Numbered from the stretch's first letter, positions 6,324-11,791 are shown. The stretch: 11,791 nucleotides of DNA from Candidatus Martarchaeota archaeon (GCA_023474775.1 JAMCXP010000031.1:1-11791), one strand, 5' to 3'. The notes: generated by a model from the letters alone, not told the origin. Translations and numbers: made by a program.

Positions 6324-6748
6324 CTCTTTGGTTTTTCTTTTCTTTTTGATCTCAGTTCTTCAAGGTCCACTCCGTTTACTGAAACCACTTTGTATCTTAC
6401 TCCGGGGATCGAACCCATCTGTCCTCTCTGTGAACCTCCCAAACCTACTATTACAACCTCGTCGTGCTCTTCTATGTAGTCTATTGCCTTGTCATTTGGG
6501 CAGTGCGCCGATACCTTTTTCCCGTTTTTTATTAACTGCACTTTTACGCATTTTATTATTCCAGAGTGTGGTTGTTTTTGCTCTTTTCCCTCTTTTTTTA
6601 TGACCAAGCCTGTGGCGCTGGGCGCTCCTTCAAGAGGATCGTATTTGTTTTTAAGTCCAAGTGCTTTTCTTTTCCACCATTTTTTAAGCCATCTCTTCTT
6701 GCTTCTGCTTCTTTTTAATAGTCTTCCTGCGAACAAGCCATTTGCCAT
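6320..6748 (-). CDS. rps12: Ribosomal protein uS12 with altered decoding-centre residues
   Basis: Archaeal/eukaryotic-type uS12, a decoding-centre protein next to h44 and the A-site codon. I choose the ATG at 6748 (142 residues, MANGLFAG start) because the GGTGG at 6760-6756 lies seven bases before it. The ATG at 6754, which overlaps the nusA stop as ATGA, is only one base from that site but remains possible. Family features are [34 protein letters not shown] and IPGVRYKVV. Two near-invariant positions differ: the PNSA loop reads P60-H-S-G63, and the Asp preceding IPGVR is Ser113. Both codons were checked on the nucleotide sequence (CAC and TCG). The gene overlaps uS7 by ATGA. Confidence 0.95.
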   Translation of the reverse strand: MANGLFAGRLLKRSRSKKRWLKKWWKRKALGLKNKYDPLEGAPSATGLVIKKEGKEQKQPHSGIIKCVKVQLIKNGKKVSAHCPNDKAIDYIEEHDEVVIVGLGGSQRGQMGSIPGVRYKVVSVNGVDLEELRSKRKEKPKR

Positions 6749-6750
6749 TT

Positions 6751-7131
6751 TCATACCACCTTAGCCAGCACTCCGAATTTTTTTTTAAGAACAGTGTTTA
6801 GAATGGAAATGCTCCACCCTCCCCTGCCTATAACAGCTCCTCTTTTTCTTTCATCCACTTTTACCATTATTGTGTTTCCAGTCTCTTTCAATTCAATGCT
6901 GTCAAGTCCAAGCCATTTTTTAATCATTTCAATAGGCGTTTCACAGTCTTGCAGAAAGACTACCTTTTTTTTGAACGCGCGGTTTAACTCAGGAGTGAAT
7001 TTTTTAACGTCCTCCGGTTTTACCAGAAAAATTATATCATTTTCAAGCATTATAACGTCTTTGGCTTTGACTCCTGTTTTTAGTTGAAGATCGCTTAGGA
7101 TTTTAAAATCATCGTTGTTCCAGGATACCAT
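6751..7131 (-). CDS. nusA: Archaeal NusA-like transcription factor with degenerate first KH domain
   Basis: A short archaeal NusA: two tandem KH RNA-binding domains without the bacterial polymerase-binding and S1 parts. The start at 7131 (126 residues, MVSWNNDDF) is chosen because GAGGT at 7145-7141 lies nine bases upstream and because it clears eL30, whereas an in-frame upstream ATG at 7212 would overlap eL30 heavily. The second KH domain keeps its GxxG loop (GRGG, residues 102-105). In the first, the segment between FLVK and KKVVF is about seven or eight residues shorter than usual and has no GxxG, so it probably cannot bind RNA canonically. Position between eL30 and uS12 is the classical archaeal order and supports the call. 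Its stop overlaps the upstream candidate uS12 ATG. Confidence 0.85.
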   Translation of the reverse strand: MVSWNNDDFKILSDLQLKTGVKAKDVIMLENDIIFLVKPEDVKKFTPELNRAFKKKVVFLQDCETPIEMIKKWLGLDSIELKETGNTIMVKVDERKRGAVIGRGGWSISILNTVLKKKFGVLAKVV

Positions 7132-7136
7132 TTTTT

Positions 7137-7430
7137 TTAAACCTCTTTTAGAATATCGGAGTTTCCCTCTTCCATAACCGCCAAAGCACTTACCGGAAAG
7201 GGCTTTCCGCAAGCCACTCCCAAGTTCAAGCTTGAACCTTCGAAGGTTATTAATTTTATTTCGCTTAGAGCGCAGAATCTTTCAACGTCGCTTTTTACTT
7301 CAAGAGGGCAGTTTTTTGCTATAACCACTAGTTTTGCGCCTCCGTTAAGGCAGATTTTCTTTACGCTGTCTCTTCCGAATGCTACTTTGCCGGAGTCGAC
7401 CGCAAGTCTCAAGGATTTTGTGAAGTCCAA
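7137..7430 (-). CDS. rpl30e: Ribosomal protein eL30
   Basis: A 97-residue eL30 (L30e) of the L7Ae/L30e RNA-binding family. It begins MDF, as archaeal L30e proteins do. Family features are SGKVAFG, KLVVIAKNCP, FEGSSLNLGVACGKPF and the closing SDIL. The start codon is TTG (7430-7428): there is an in-frame stop two codons upstream, and the family N-terminus matches exactly from this codon. No strong Shine-Dalgarno precedes it. It opens the eL30-NusA-uS12-uS7-EF-2 cluster, with five bases between its stop and nusA. RpoA'' (rpoA2), its usual upstream neighbour in many archaea, is absent, and eS8 lies upstream instead. Members of this family can bind kink-turns in their own mRNA, but I see no kink-turn in the leader. 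Confidence 0.95.
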   Translation of the reverse strand: MDFTKSLRLAVDSGKVAFGRDSVKKICLNGGAKLVVIAKNCPLEVKSDVERFCALSEIKLITFEGSSLNLGVACGKPFPVSALAVMEEGNSDILKEV

Positions 7431-7491
7431 TTTTTAATTCAACTCATTTTTAACTTAAACTTTAAAACTCAACTTAAAATCAAAGGTTCTC

Positions 7492-7503
7492 AACCCGAAG
7501 GTT
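7492..7503 (-). promoter_or_regulatory. C(UUCG)G tetraloop hairpin in the eL30 leader
   Basis: On the minus strand the leader reads AACC-UUCG-GGUU, a four-pair stem closed by the very stable cUUCGg tetraloop. A second AACC follows three bases later (7488-7485), so GGUU could pair with either side. If the TATA-like TTAAATAAA at 7535-7527 is used, transcription would start at about 7505, placing the hairpin at the mRNA 5' end. It could protect or regulate the mRNA; no direct evidence decides. Confidence 0.35.
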
Positions 7504-7526
7504 ACTCCCCTGTTATAAGAAGTGGT

Positions 7527-7555
7527 TTTATTTAAGAATTTTAATATTTAAAATT
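7527..7555 (-). promoter_or_regulatory. Palindrome at the eS8 3' end and TATA-like box for the eL30 operon
   Basis: The 123-base gap between eS8 and eL30 starts with the perfect inverted repeat AATTTTAA-tat-TTAAAATT (7537-7555), which overlaps the eS8 stop codon. Next, read on the minus strand, is TTAAATAAA (7535-7527), a plausible TATA box for the eL30 operon. A second AT element, TTATAA, is at 7518-7513. The palindrome could mark the eS8 mRNA end, but no T-run follows it. Confidence 0.35.
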
Positions 7556-7970
7556 ATTTCGGTTTGGATTCCGCTTTTGACTGCTCCAACCAAACGCCGT
7601 TTACCACGCCATCCTGACCCGGCCTGCTGCTTACTTTTATCTTTCCACCCTCAACTTCAAGCACGCTTCCTTTTACTATGACATTTTCCCTTGCGTACAA
7701 CGCATTGCTTGGCGTTGAAACAACGTTTATTATCTTTACTTTACGCGTTTTTCCCTTGCCGTCTGAAACGCTGGCGAAAGCTATTTTTTTAGCCTTTACT
7801 TTCACGCCACCTCCCCTTACTCTCAAAACTTTTCTAAGTTCTTTCTCCTTGTCAAGTTTTGTTTCCGAGAAAAACCCTCCAACCGCGCTTTTTCTCTTAT
7901 CTCTGAAAGTCTTTTTAACTCCCCCTGAACCGCTTCTTTTAGTGTTGCTTCTCCCATGATATTGTACCAA
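7554..7970 (-). CDS. rps8e: Ribosomal protein eS8
   Basis: A 138-residue archaeal eS8 (S8e), a small-subunit protein absent from bacteria. It has the characteristic HGRSNTKRSGSGG opening, a central RKVLRVRGGGVKVKAKK stretch, NVVSTPSNALYARENVIVKGS with the usual beta-barrel core, and VEGGKIKVSSRPGQDG near the C-terminus. The start is TTG (7970-7968): an in-frame TGA lies one codon further upstream, the family N-terminus fits, and GGTGA (7983-7979) is placed eight bases ahead. It is transcribed divergently from the Cgi121-like gene across a 74-base gap with a single palindromic TATA-like element. It is separated from eL30 by a promoter-bearing gap and is probably a separate transcription unit. 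Confidence 0.95.
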   Translation of the reverse strand: MVQYHGRSNTKRSGSGGVKKTFRDKRKSAVGGFFSETKLDKEKELRKVLRVRGGGVKVKAKKIAFASVSDGKGKTRKVKIINVVSTPSNALYARENVIVKGSVLEVEGGKIKVSSRPGQDGVVNGVWLEQSKAESKPK

Positions 7971-8010
7971 AGTTCAAATCACCGTTTTTAATTGTTTTTT
8001 GTTTGAAAAA

Positions 8011-8020
8011 AATTTAAATT
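8011..8020. promoter_or_regulatory. Shared palindromic TATA-like element of a divergent promoter
   Basis: AATTTAAATT is a perfect palindrome in the 74-base gap between eS8 (-) and the Cgi121-like gene (+). Its centre is about 30 bases before the ATG at 8045, giving a nearly leaderless mRNA. In the other direction it would start transcription near 7989, just ahead of the eS8 Shine-Dalgarno. Purine-rich flanks resembling BRE occur on both sides (GAAAAA on plus, GCGAAAG on minus). No other convincing TATA box is present in the gap. Confidence 0.45.
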
Positions 8021-8044
8021 CTTTCGCTTTCATAAAACTTAAAA

Positions 8045-8473
8045 ATGAAAGTTTATTTTGTCAAGCTCAAGGTTCCTTTAAGCGAGGCTCTTGAAAAACT
8101 CAAGAGTTTTCACGCCATAGTTGTAAAGCCAGAGCTTGGCTATTCCGAAAAACTGCTAGATTATAGCTACTTTATAGCTTTTAAATGTTTCCGAAAAAAA
8201 ACCCACGCCAAAACGCTTGAAATGGAATGGCTGAAAACCCTTGCTTGCACGAAGAGCATTGAAAGAGCGGTTGAGTTTACAAAGCCCGAAAAAAAGGCCT
8301 GCATAGCATCTCCAGTTAAAATAAATAAAAGTGTTTTGAATCTAATCGGAGTTTCTTACAAAGGAAAAAAAAACCTTGAAAAGCTAGCAAAGGTTTACGG
8401 AGTGAAAACAGACAAAAAAAAGGTTGAAAGAGCGGTTGAACAGAAGATATGCATCTCGGGAATGGTTGATTAA
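8045..8473 (+). CDS. cgi121: Probable KEOPS subunit Cgi121
   Basis: A 142-residue protein that fits the Cgi121/TPRKB family, the KEOPS subunit that binds Bud32 and the tRNA 3' end during N6-threonylcarbamoyl-adenosine (t6A37) synthesis. The supporting pattern is a central MEWLKTLACTKSIERAVEF, corresponding to the family's E-x-L-x(3)-SG-x-x-QI-x-x-AI block. An ILV-rich strand follows, then a C-terminal helix and strand pair, EKLAKVYGV and ERAVEQKICISGMV, matching the family's ending. Sequence similarity is weak, as is usual in this family, so the assignment rests on motif order and length. The usual KEOPS partners are not adjacent. Its TATA-like element lies at 8011-8020, and no Shine-Dalgarno is present. 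An unrelated small archaeal protein is the main alternative. Confidence 0.6.
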   Translation: MKVYFVKLKVPLSEALEKLKSFHAIVVKPELGYSEKLLDYSYFIAFKCFRKKTHAKTLEMEWLKTLACTKSIERAVEFTKPEKKACIASPVKINKSVLNLIGVSYKGKKNLEKLAKVYGVKTDKKKVERAVEQKICISGMVD

Positions 8474-8495
8474 AGCAAGAAGCACCGCCAAATAA

Positions 8496-8505
8496 TTTTA
8501 AATAA
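8496..8505 (+). promoter_or_regulatory. TATA-like box for the 461-residue gene
   Basis: TTTTAAATAA is centred about 26 bases before the ATG at 8526, so transcription would start at or next to the start codon. No Shine-Dalgarno lies between. This is a typical archaeal leaderless promoter and separates the gene from Cgi121 as its own transcription unit. Confidence 0.5.
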
Positions 8506-8525
8506 TTACTCTTCCAAATAACTAT

Positions 8526-9911
8526 ATGGGAAAGCTTGAGGAGTTGAGAGAGACTTTTTTAAAAAGAGGCTTCAAAAACCCAGATGTTATAATTTCAATG
8601 ACAGGCTTCAATAATTATAAGGTTAACGGGGTTTTCAAAGCCGGTAACGAAAAAATAATTGATGGAATTAAAAAGGCTGAAAAAACTGAGAATGAAGATT
8701 TGATTTTAAAAGCAACTGATTTCGGATATAAGAATTTCGGGCTTGCAGCGCACGTAATGAGAATGCAAGGTTTGGAAGCTGAAAAATTGCTCAAAGAAAC
8801 TTCTTCTGAGAATTTCAAAAACGTCGCTTTCGCAATTGAAAAAGAAGGAGTTGATTCTGTCAAAAAGGCTTTTAGTTTAAAAATCAACCATTCAAGCATT
8901 TCCGCTGTAGCCAAAGCTATAAACGCTGTCGGGTTTGATAGGGTTAAAGAAAAAATAAACAATACCAAAGAAGGAAGTGTCAGGGAAATAGCTTTAAAAT
9001 TGGCAGCTGAAAAAAAAGAGAAACAAGCGGACCGTGCACTTGATTTTTACGAGGGGGCGATTCCTATTTCAGCCGTTAAAAACCCTGAGAATAATCTTAA
9101 AATTATTAAAAAATTCATTGAAAAAACAGAAGAAGAGTTTAAAAATGGAGTTAAATCGATACCGCGCGAAAGGCTTGTTGATCTCGCTCAAGGATGGAAA
9201 TTATACAATAATCAAGTTGAAAATTTTATAAGAGAAAAAGACGCTTATTCAATCAAGGATGTTGATCTTTTAAGAGAGAAGCTGAGAAATTCAATCAGCG
9301 CTGAGAGATTAAAGTCAAAGGGAGTTAGAGTTTTTCCAGCTGTTTTCAGGGCAAAAAAGCAAGGCGACAGTTTCACGCTTGGTTTATACCCAACGCCAGA
9401 TGATCTGAATGAAATTAAAAAACAATCTGCTTTGATGTTAAAAAAACCTCTTGAAAAACATGTTGAAGGCGCTATCTGCTATGCCAGGTTTAAAGTTGAA
9501 GGAAAGAAGCTTATAGTATCAAACCTTCAAAGCAACATAACAAATAGCGGTTTGAATTCGAGAATTAGAAAAAAATACGAAGACTGGCAAAAAGTGCTCA
9601 TTTTGACTCTTGATGATTACGCTTCAAAAATGGGCTTGAATGAAATTTGGCTTACCACTGCAGAGCATCAGATGAGGCAATGGATTGAATTGCACCCTAA
9701 AACCGCTTTTGAGGTTTACGCTGAAACGCCTAAAAAAATGGGATTCAAACTGCGTGAAACCAACCCCACGTTTGTTGAAGGGGTAAATTCCAATTTATTT
9801 TGGGTTAAAAAAACCGGTTCGGGTTTAAATTATTTTAAAAGCGTTCTAAAAGAAAATGAAAGTTCAAGAATTGAAAGATTGAAGGAGATTCTATTACAAA
9901 AAGTTAGGTGA
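8526..9911 (+). CDS. Unknown 461-residue protein: helical N-half plus C-terminal domain with QSN motif
   Basis: I do not recognise a named family. Residues about 40-255 look almost entirely helical, with charged amphipathic segments that may be irregular helical repeats. Residues about 260-335 look beta-rich (VRVFPAVFRAK, FTLGLYPTPDD, EGAICYARFKVEGKKLIVSN). The next part holds NLQSNI (333-338), a tyrosine-aspartate-tryptophan stretch (YEDWQK, 351-356), a helix with DDYASKMG, a strand LNEIWLTT, and TPKKMGFKL (401-409). The order QS(D/N), then W, helix, Gly, strand, then a 'GF' strand resembles a domain I recall from large phage polyvalent proteins, and also the end of GNAT folds. That likeness is from memory and weak. 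No signal peptide or membrane segment is seen. Base composition looks like its neighbours. Confidence 0.7.
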   Translation: MGKLEELRETFLKRGFKNPDVIISMTGFNNYKVNGVFKAGNEKIIDGIKKAEKTENEDLILKATDFGYKNFGLAAHVMRMQGLEAEKLLKETSSENFKNVAFAIEKEGVDSVKKAFSLKINHSSISAVAKAINAVGFDRVKEKINNTKEGSVREIALKLAAEKKEKQADRALDFYEGAIPISAVKNPENNLKIIKKFIEKTEEEFKNGVKSIPRERLVDLAQGWKLYNNQVENFIREKDAYSIKDVDLLREKLRNSISAERLKSKGVRVFPAVFRAKKQGDSFTLGLYPTPDDLNEIKKQSALMLKKPLEKHVEGAICYARFKVEGKKLIVSNLQSNITNSGLNSRIRKKYEDWQKVLILTLDDYASKMGLNEIWLTTAEHQMRQWIELHPKTAFEVYAETPKKMGFKLRETNPTFVEGVNSNLFWVKKTGSGLNYFKSVLKENESSRIERLKEILLQKVR

Positions 9912-9942
9912 GGCTATACTCCAACAATGGGAGGGCAAGAGG

Positions 9943-9954
9943 AATATTTAATAA
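9943..9954 (+). promoter_or_regulatory. TATA-like box for aIF2-gamma
   Basis: GAATATTTAATA, preceded by purine-rich GGGCAAGAG that could act as BRE, is centred about 30 bases before the ATG at 9979. Transcription would start within a few bases of the start codon. No Shine-Dalgarno is visible, so the mRNA is probably leaderless or nearly so. Confidence 0.45.
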
Positions 9955-9978
9955 TATTAAGCAGGAAAAACAAGTTTC

Positions 9979-11142
9979 ATGCAAAGTAAAATTAATATCA
10001 TGACTGCCGGTCACGTTGACCACGGCAAGACAACTCTTGTTCAGGCCATAACTGGAAATAAGATAAGCACTCACTCTGAAGAGCTGAAAAGAGGAATTAC
10101 AATTAAGCTTGGCTATTCCGACTGTGTTTTTTACAAGGATGGCGAGAAATACAATTCAAAAACCGGAGAAGAAGTTATGAGAGTTTCTTTTCTTGACGCG
10201 CCCGGACATGAAACCTTGATGGCCACTGTAATAGCAGCAAGCAGCATAGTGGATGGAGCAATTCTTGTAATAGCCGCTAATGAAAAATGCCCGCAGCCTC
10301 AAACAGCAGAGCATTTGGCGGTTATTGAAGCTGCTGAAATAAAGCAATTGATAATAGTTCAGAATAAAATCGATCTTGTGGATGAGAAGCAGGCCGGGCA
10401 GAATTATGAAGAGATTAAAAATTTTTTAAAGGGAACATCTTATGAAAACGCTCTGATAATTCCCGTGTCCGCTAATCTTGGACTTAATATTAATTATCTT
10501 ATTCAGGCTATTGTTGAGAATTTCAAGCCTGTTAAAAAGGATGAAGGAGAAGCGGTTTTTTACGTTGCAAGAAGTTTTGACGTGAACAAGCCTAGAACAA
10601 AAATTGATGAAATTAAGGGGGCAGTTTTAGGCGGGAGCGTTGTCAAGGGGGTTTTGAAAGTAGGGGATGAGATTGAGATTTTGCCGGGCGTAGCAATGAA
10701 AAAGAAAGACAAGGAATACTACCAGCCCTTGGAAACAAAGATTGTTGAAATTGAGGCTGGCAAGGAAAAGGTTGACGAGGCAAAGCCAGGGGGTTTGATT
10801 GGAATTTCAACTCTTTTAGATCCTTCGATCTCAAAATCAGATTCTCTTGTAGGGTGTGTTGTTGGCAGGAAAGGGACTCTTTCAAGACCTATTAATGAGG
10901 TTAAAATGATTTTAAAGCCTATAAAGCGCAGTTTGATTTCTTTTCCACCCTTCACCAGCCAGGAGCCTATAGTTCTTGGAATTGGAACCGCTACCACGCT
11001 AGGTTTTATTAAAAGCCAGAAGAAGAGCGAATTTATTCTTGAGTTGAAGAAGCCTGTATGCGTGTTTCCAAATCAGAAGATTTCCATCATGAGAAGGGCT
11101 CAGAACAGATGGCATTTATATGCAACCGCTGTTTCAAAGTGA
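9979..11142 (+). CDS. eif2g: Translation initiation factor aIF2 subunit gamma, lacking zinc-knuckle cysteines
   Basis: A 387-residue aIF2-gamma, the GTPase that with the alpha and beta subunits carries initiator Met-tRNA to the small subunit. G-domain motifs are GHVDHGKT (11-18), RGITIKLGYSD (38-48), DAPGH (73-77), NKID (129-132) and PVSAN. The NEKCPQPQT stretch near 101-109 and SFDVNKP mark it as aIF2-gamma and not EF-1-alpha or SelB. Domains II and III are complete (GGLIGI, GIGTATTLG, final RWHLYA). The segment between the G2 and G3 motifs (about 46-68) normally carries a four-cysteine zinc knuckle. Here it is shortened and contains one cysteine only. The gene is convergent with adk, and the two coding ends overlap by nine bases. 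Confidence 0.96.
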   Translation: MQSKINIMTAGHVDHGKTTLVQAITGNKISTHSEELKRGITIKLGYSDCVFYKDGEKYNSKTGEEVMRVSFLDAPGHETLMATVIAASSIVDGAILVIAANEKCPQPQTAEHLAVIEAAEIKQLIIVQNKIDLVDEKQAGQNYEEIKNFLKGTSYENALIIPVSANLGLNINYLIQAIVENFKPVKKDEGEAVFYVARSFDVNKPRTKIDEIKGAVLGGSVVKGVLKVGDEIEILPGVAMKKKDKEYYQPLETKIVEIEAGKEKVDEAKPGGLIGISTLLDPSISKSDSLVGCVVGRKGTLSRPINEVKMILKPIKRSLISFPPFTSQEPIVLGIGTATTLGFIKSQKKSEFILELKKPVCVFPNQKISIMRRAQNRWHLYATAVSK

Positions 11143-11791
11143 TTTAAGTGTTTTTTCTATCTTTTCAGCAATTAACCTGCTGTTCCTTCCCTTAACCGCA
11201 ACAAGTTTTTTGATTTTTTTGTAGAATTTTATTACTGGAAGCGTTTGCTTTTTGTAGAGTTTTATTCTTTTTTTAACTATTTCAGGGTTATCATCCTTTC
11301 TTTTAATCATTTTAGAGCCGCAGTTTTGGCAGTCGCCAGGGTTTTTTGACACGAACCCACAGTTCAGGCAAACGTATCTTTTTGACAGTCTTTTTAGAAC
11401 TTCCTTCACTGGAACGTCAAGGAAAAAAACCATGTCAATAGCATTCCATCTTTCCAGGTTTTTAGCCTGGGACAGTTTTCTTGGAAACCCGTTTAGTATG
11501 AACGAATCCAATTTTTTTGTTTTTACTCTTAAAATTTTATAGATTATCCTGTCAGGTATTAATTCGCCATTATCTACCATTTTCTTGAATTTTCCTTTCA
11601 GCGAGGAGCGGAGCAGGTCTCCCATTGTTATCATTGGAACACGCGTTTTTGTTGAGACAATGCTTCCAACAGTGTCCTTCCCGCTTCCGGGCGGTCCTAT
11701 TACTGGAAGCGTTTGCTTTTTGTAGAGTTTTATTCTTTTTTTAACTATTTCAGGGTTATCATCCTTTCTTTTAATCATTTTAGAGCCGCAG
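11134..11791 (-). CDS. adk: Adenylate kinase with four-cysteine LID; 5' end chimeric at window edge
   Basis: Adenylate kinase (ATP + AMP = 2 ADP). The real protein begins at or just before VIGPPGSGKD (codons from 11703 downwards), whose GPPGSGK is the P-loop. Then come TMGDLLRS (AMP site), FILNGFPRK, FLDVPVKEVLKRL and a LID reading CLNC-x(10)-CQNC, a zinc-binding version. KRKDDNPEIVKKRI and a short C-terminal helix finish it, with TGA at 11136-11134. The frame stays open to the window end, but everything before GPPGSGK (11698-11791) is an exact copy of the gene's own LID-to-C-terminal region (11230-11323). The native first five or so residues are therefore missing or replaced. It is the bacterial/eukaryotic-type Adk and not archaeal AdkA. 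Convergent with aIF2-gamma, overlapping nine bases. Confidence 0.88.
   Translation of the reverse strand, partial: CGSKMIKRKDDNPEIVKKRIKLYKKQTLPVIGPPGSGKDTVGSIVSTKTRVPMITMGDLLRSSLKGKFKKMVDNGELIPDRIIYKILRVKTKKLDSFILNGFPRKLSQAKNLERWNAIDMVFFLDVPVKEVLKRLSKRYVCLNCGFVSKNPGDCQNCGSKMIKRKDDNPEIVKKRIKLYKKQTLPVIKFYKKIKKLVAVKGRNSRLIAEKIEKTLKSL
11230..11323. repeat. 94-base exact direct repeat, inner copy
   Basis: Identical over 94 bases to 11698-11791, with an offset of 468 bases. This copy sits in its natural place in adk, encoding the segment from CGSKMIKRK to LPVI after the zinc LID. The offset is a multiple of three, so the frame is preserved between copies. Confidence 0.97.
11698..11791. repeat. 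94-base exact direct repeat, terminal copy
   Basis: Second copy, ending exactly at the window end and replacing the expected start of adk. The junction falls at a shared TATTAC (codons Val-Ile), where the true adk start and its later VI happen to agree. The position at the edge and perfect identity point to an assembly loop or chimera more than to a real duplication. Confidence 0.95.

Noticed and set aside
6223..6603. 126-codon plus-strand frame over uS7/uS12
   Set aside because: Antisense to two ribosomal protein genes that are conserved along their full length.
7132..7212. Longer NusA beginning at the ATG at 7212
   Set aside because: The extra 27 residues would overlap eL30 by 76 bases and match nothing in NusA; a good GAGGT precedes the ATG at 7131.
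11134..11778. A genuine 214-residue adenylate kinase starting at the ATG at 11778
   Set aside because: Its first residues are a verbatim copy of the protein's own later segment, and the P-loop normally lies within the first dozen residues of Adk.

Overview
The window is archaeal. It encodes aEF-2 with a diphthamide-type histidine, aIF2-gamma, eukaryote-like uS12 and uS7, the archaeal/eukaryotic proteins eL30 and eS8, a short archaeal NusA, and an apparent Cgi121-type KEOPS subunit. Genes are AT-rich, short and tightly packed, often with 4-base ATGA overlaps. Several conserved proteins are trimmed or divergent. This fits a small-genome archaeon, plausibly DPANN-like, but that lineage is an inference and was not tested by phylogeny.

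Layout. 1-1228 (+): the 3' part of tryptophanyl-tRNA synthetase, an AK6/Fap7-type adenylate kinase and a 35-residue acidic microprotein. 1225-3357 (-): a possible degenerate CYTH-domain protein, then two tandem pairs of small three-helix membrane proteins in the order A2-B2-A1-B1. B2 carries an in-frame amber codon between its first two helices. 3358-3504 is non-coding and holds an 11-base inverted repeat. 3505-7970 (-): translation genes read eS8, then a 123-base gap, eL30, NusA, uS12, uS7, EF-2. 8045-11142 (+): Cgi121-like, a 461-residue protein of unknown function, and aIF2-gamma. 11134-11791 (-): adenylate kinase with a zinc LID, whose 5' end runs into an exact 94-base repeat of its own interior at the window edge, probably an assembly artefact.

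Expression signals follow a pattern. Several first genes (CYTH-like, Cgi121-like, the 461-residue gene, aIF2-gamma) have a TATA-like box about 25-30 bases before ATG, so their mRNAs would be nearly leaderless. Several operon-internal or leadered genes (eS8, NusA, uS12, EF-2, acidic microprotein) have a GGTG/GTGA/GAGGT-type Shine-Dalgarno. eS8 and eL30 both begin with UUG.

The most interesting unexplained material is the duplicated A-B membrane-protein cassette, with its amber codon inside a 9-base inverted repeat just before a possible restart codon. Next are the substitutions at two near-invariant decoding-centre positions of uS12, and the 461-residue protein whose C-terminal half recalls a domain I associate with phage polyvalent proteins. 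No rRNA, tRNA, CRISPR array or insertion sequence was recognised, and no stretch over 300 bases lacks a gene.
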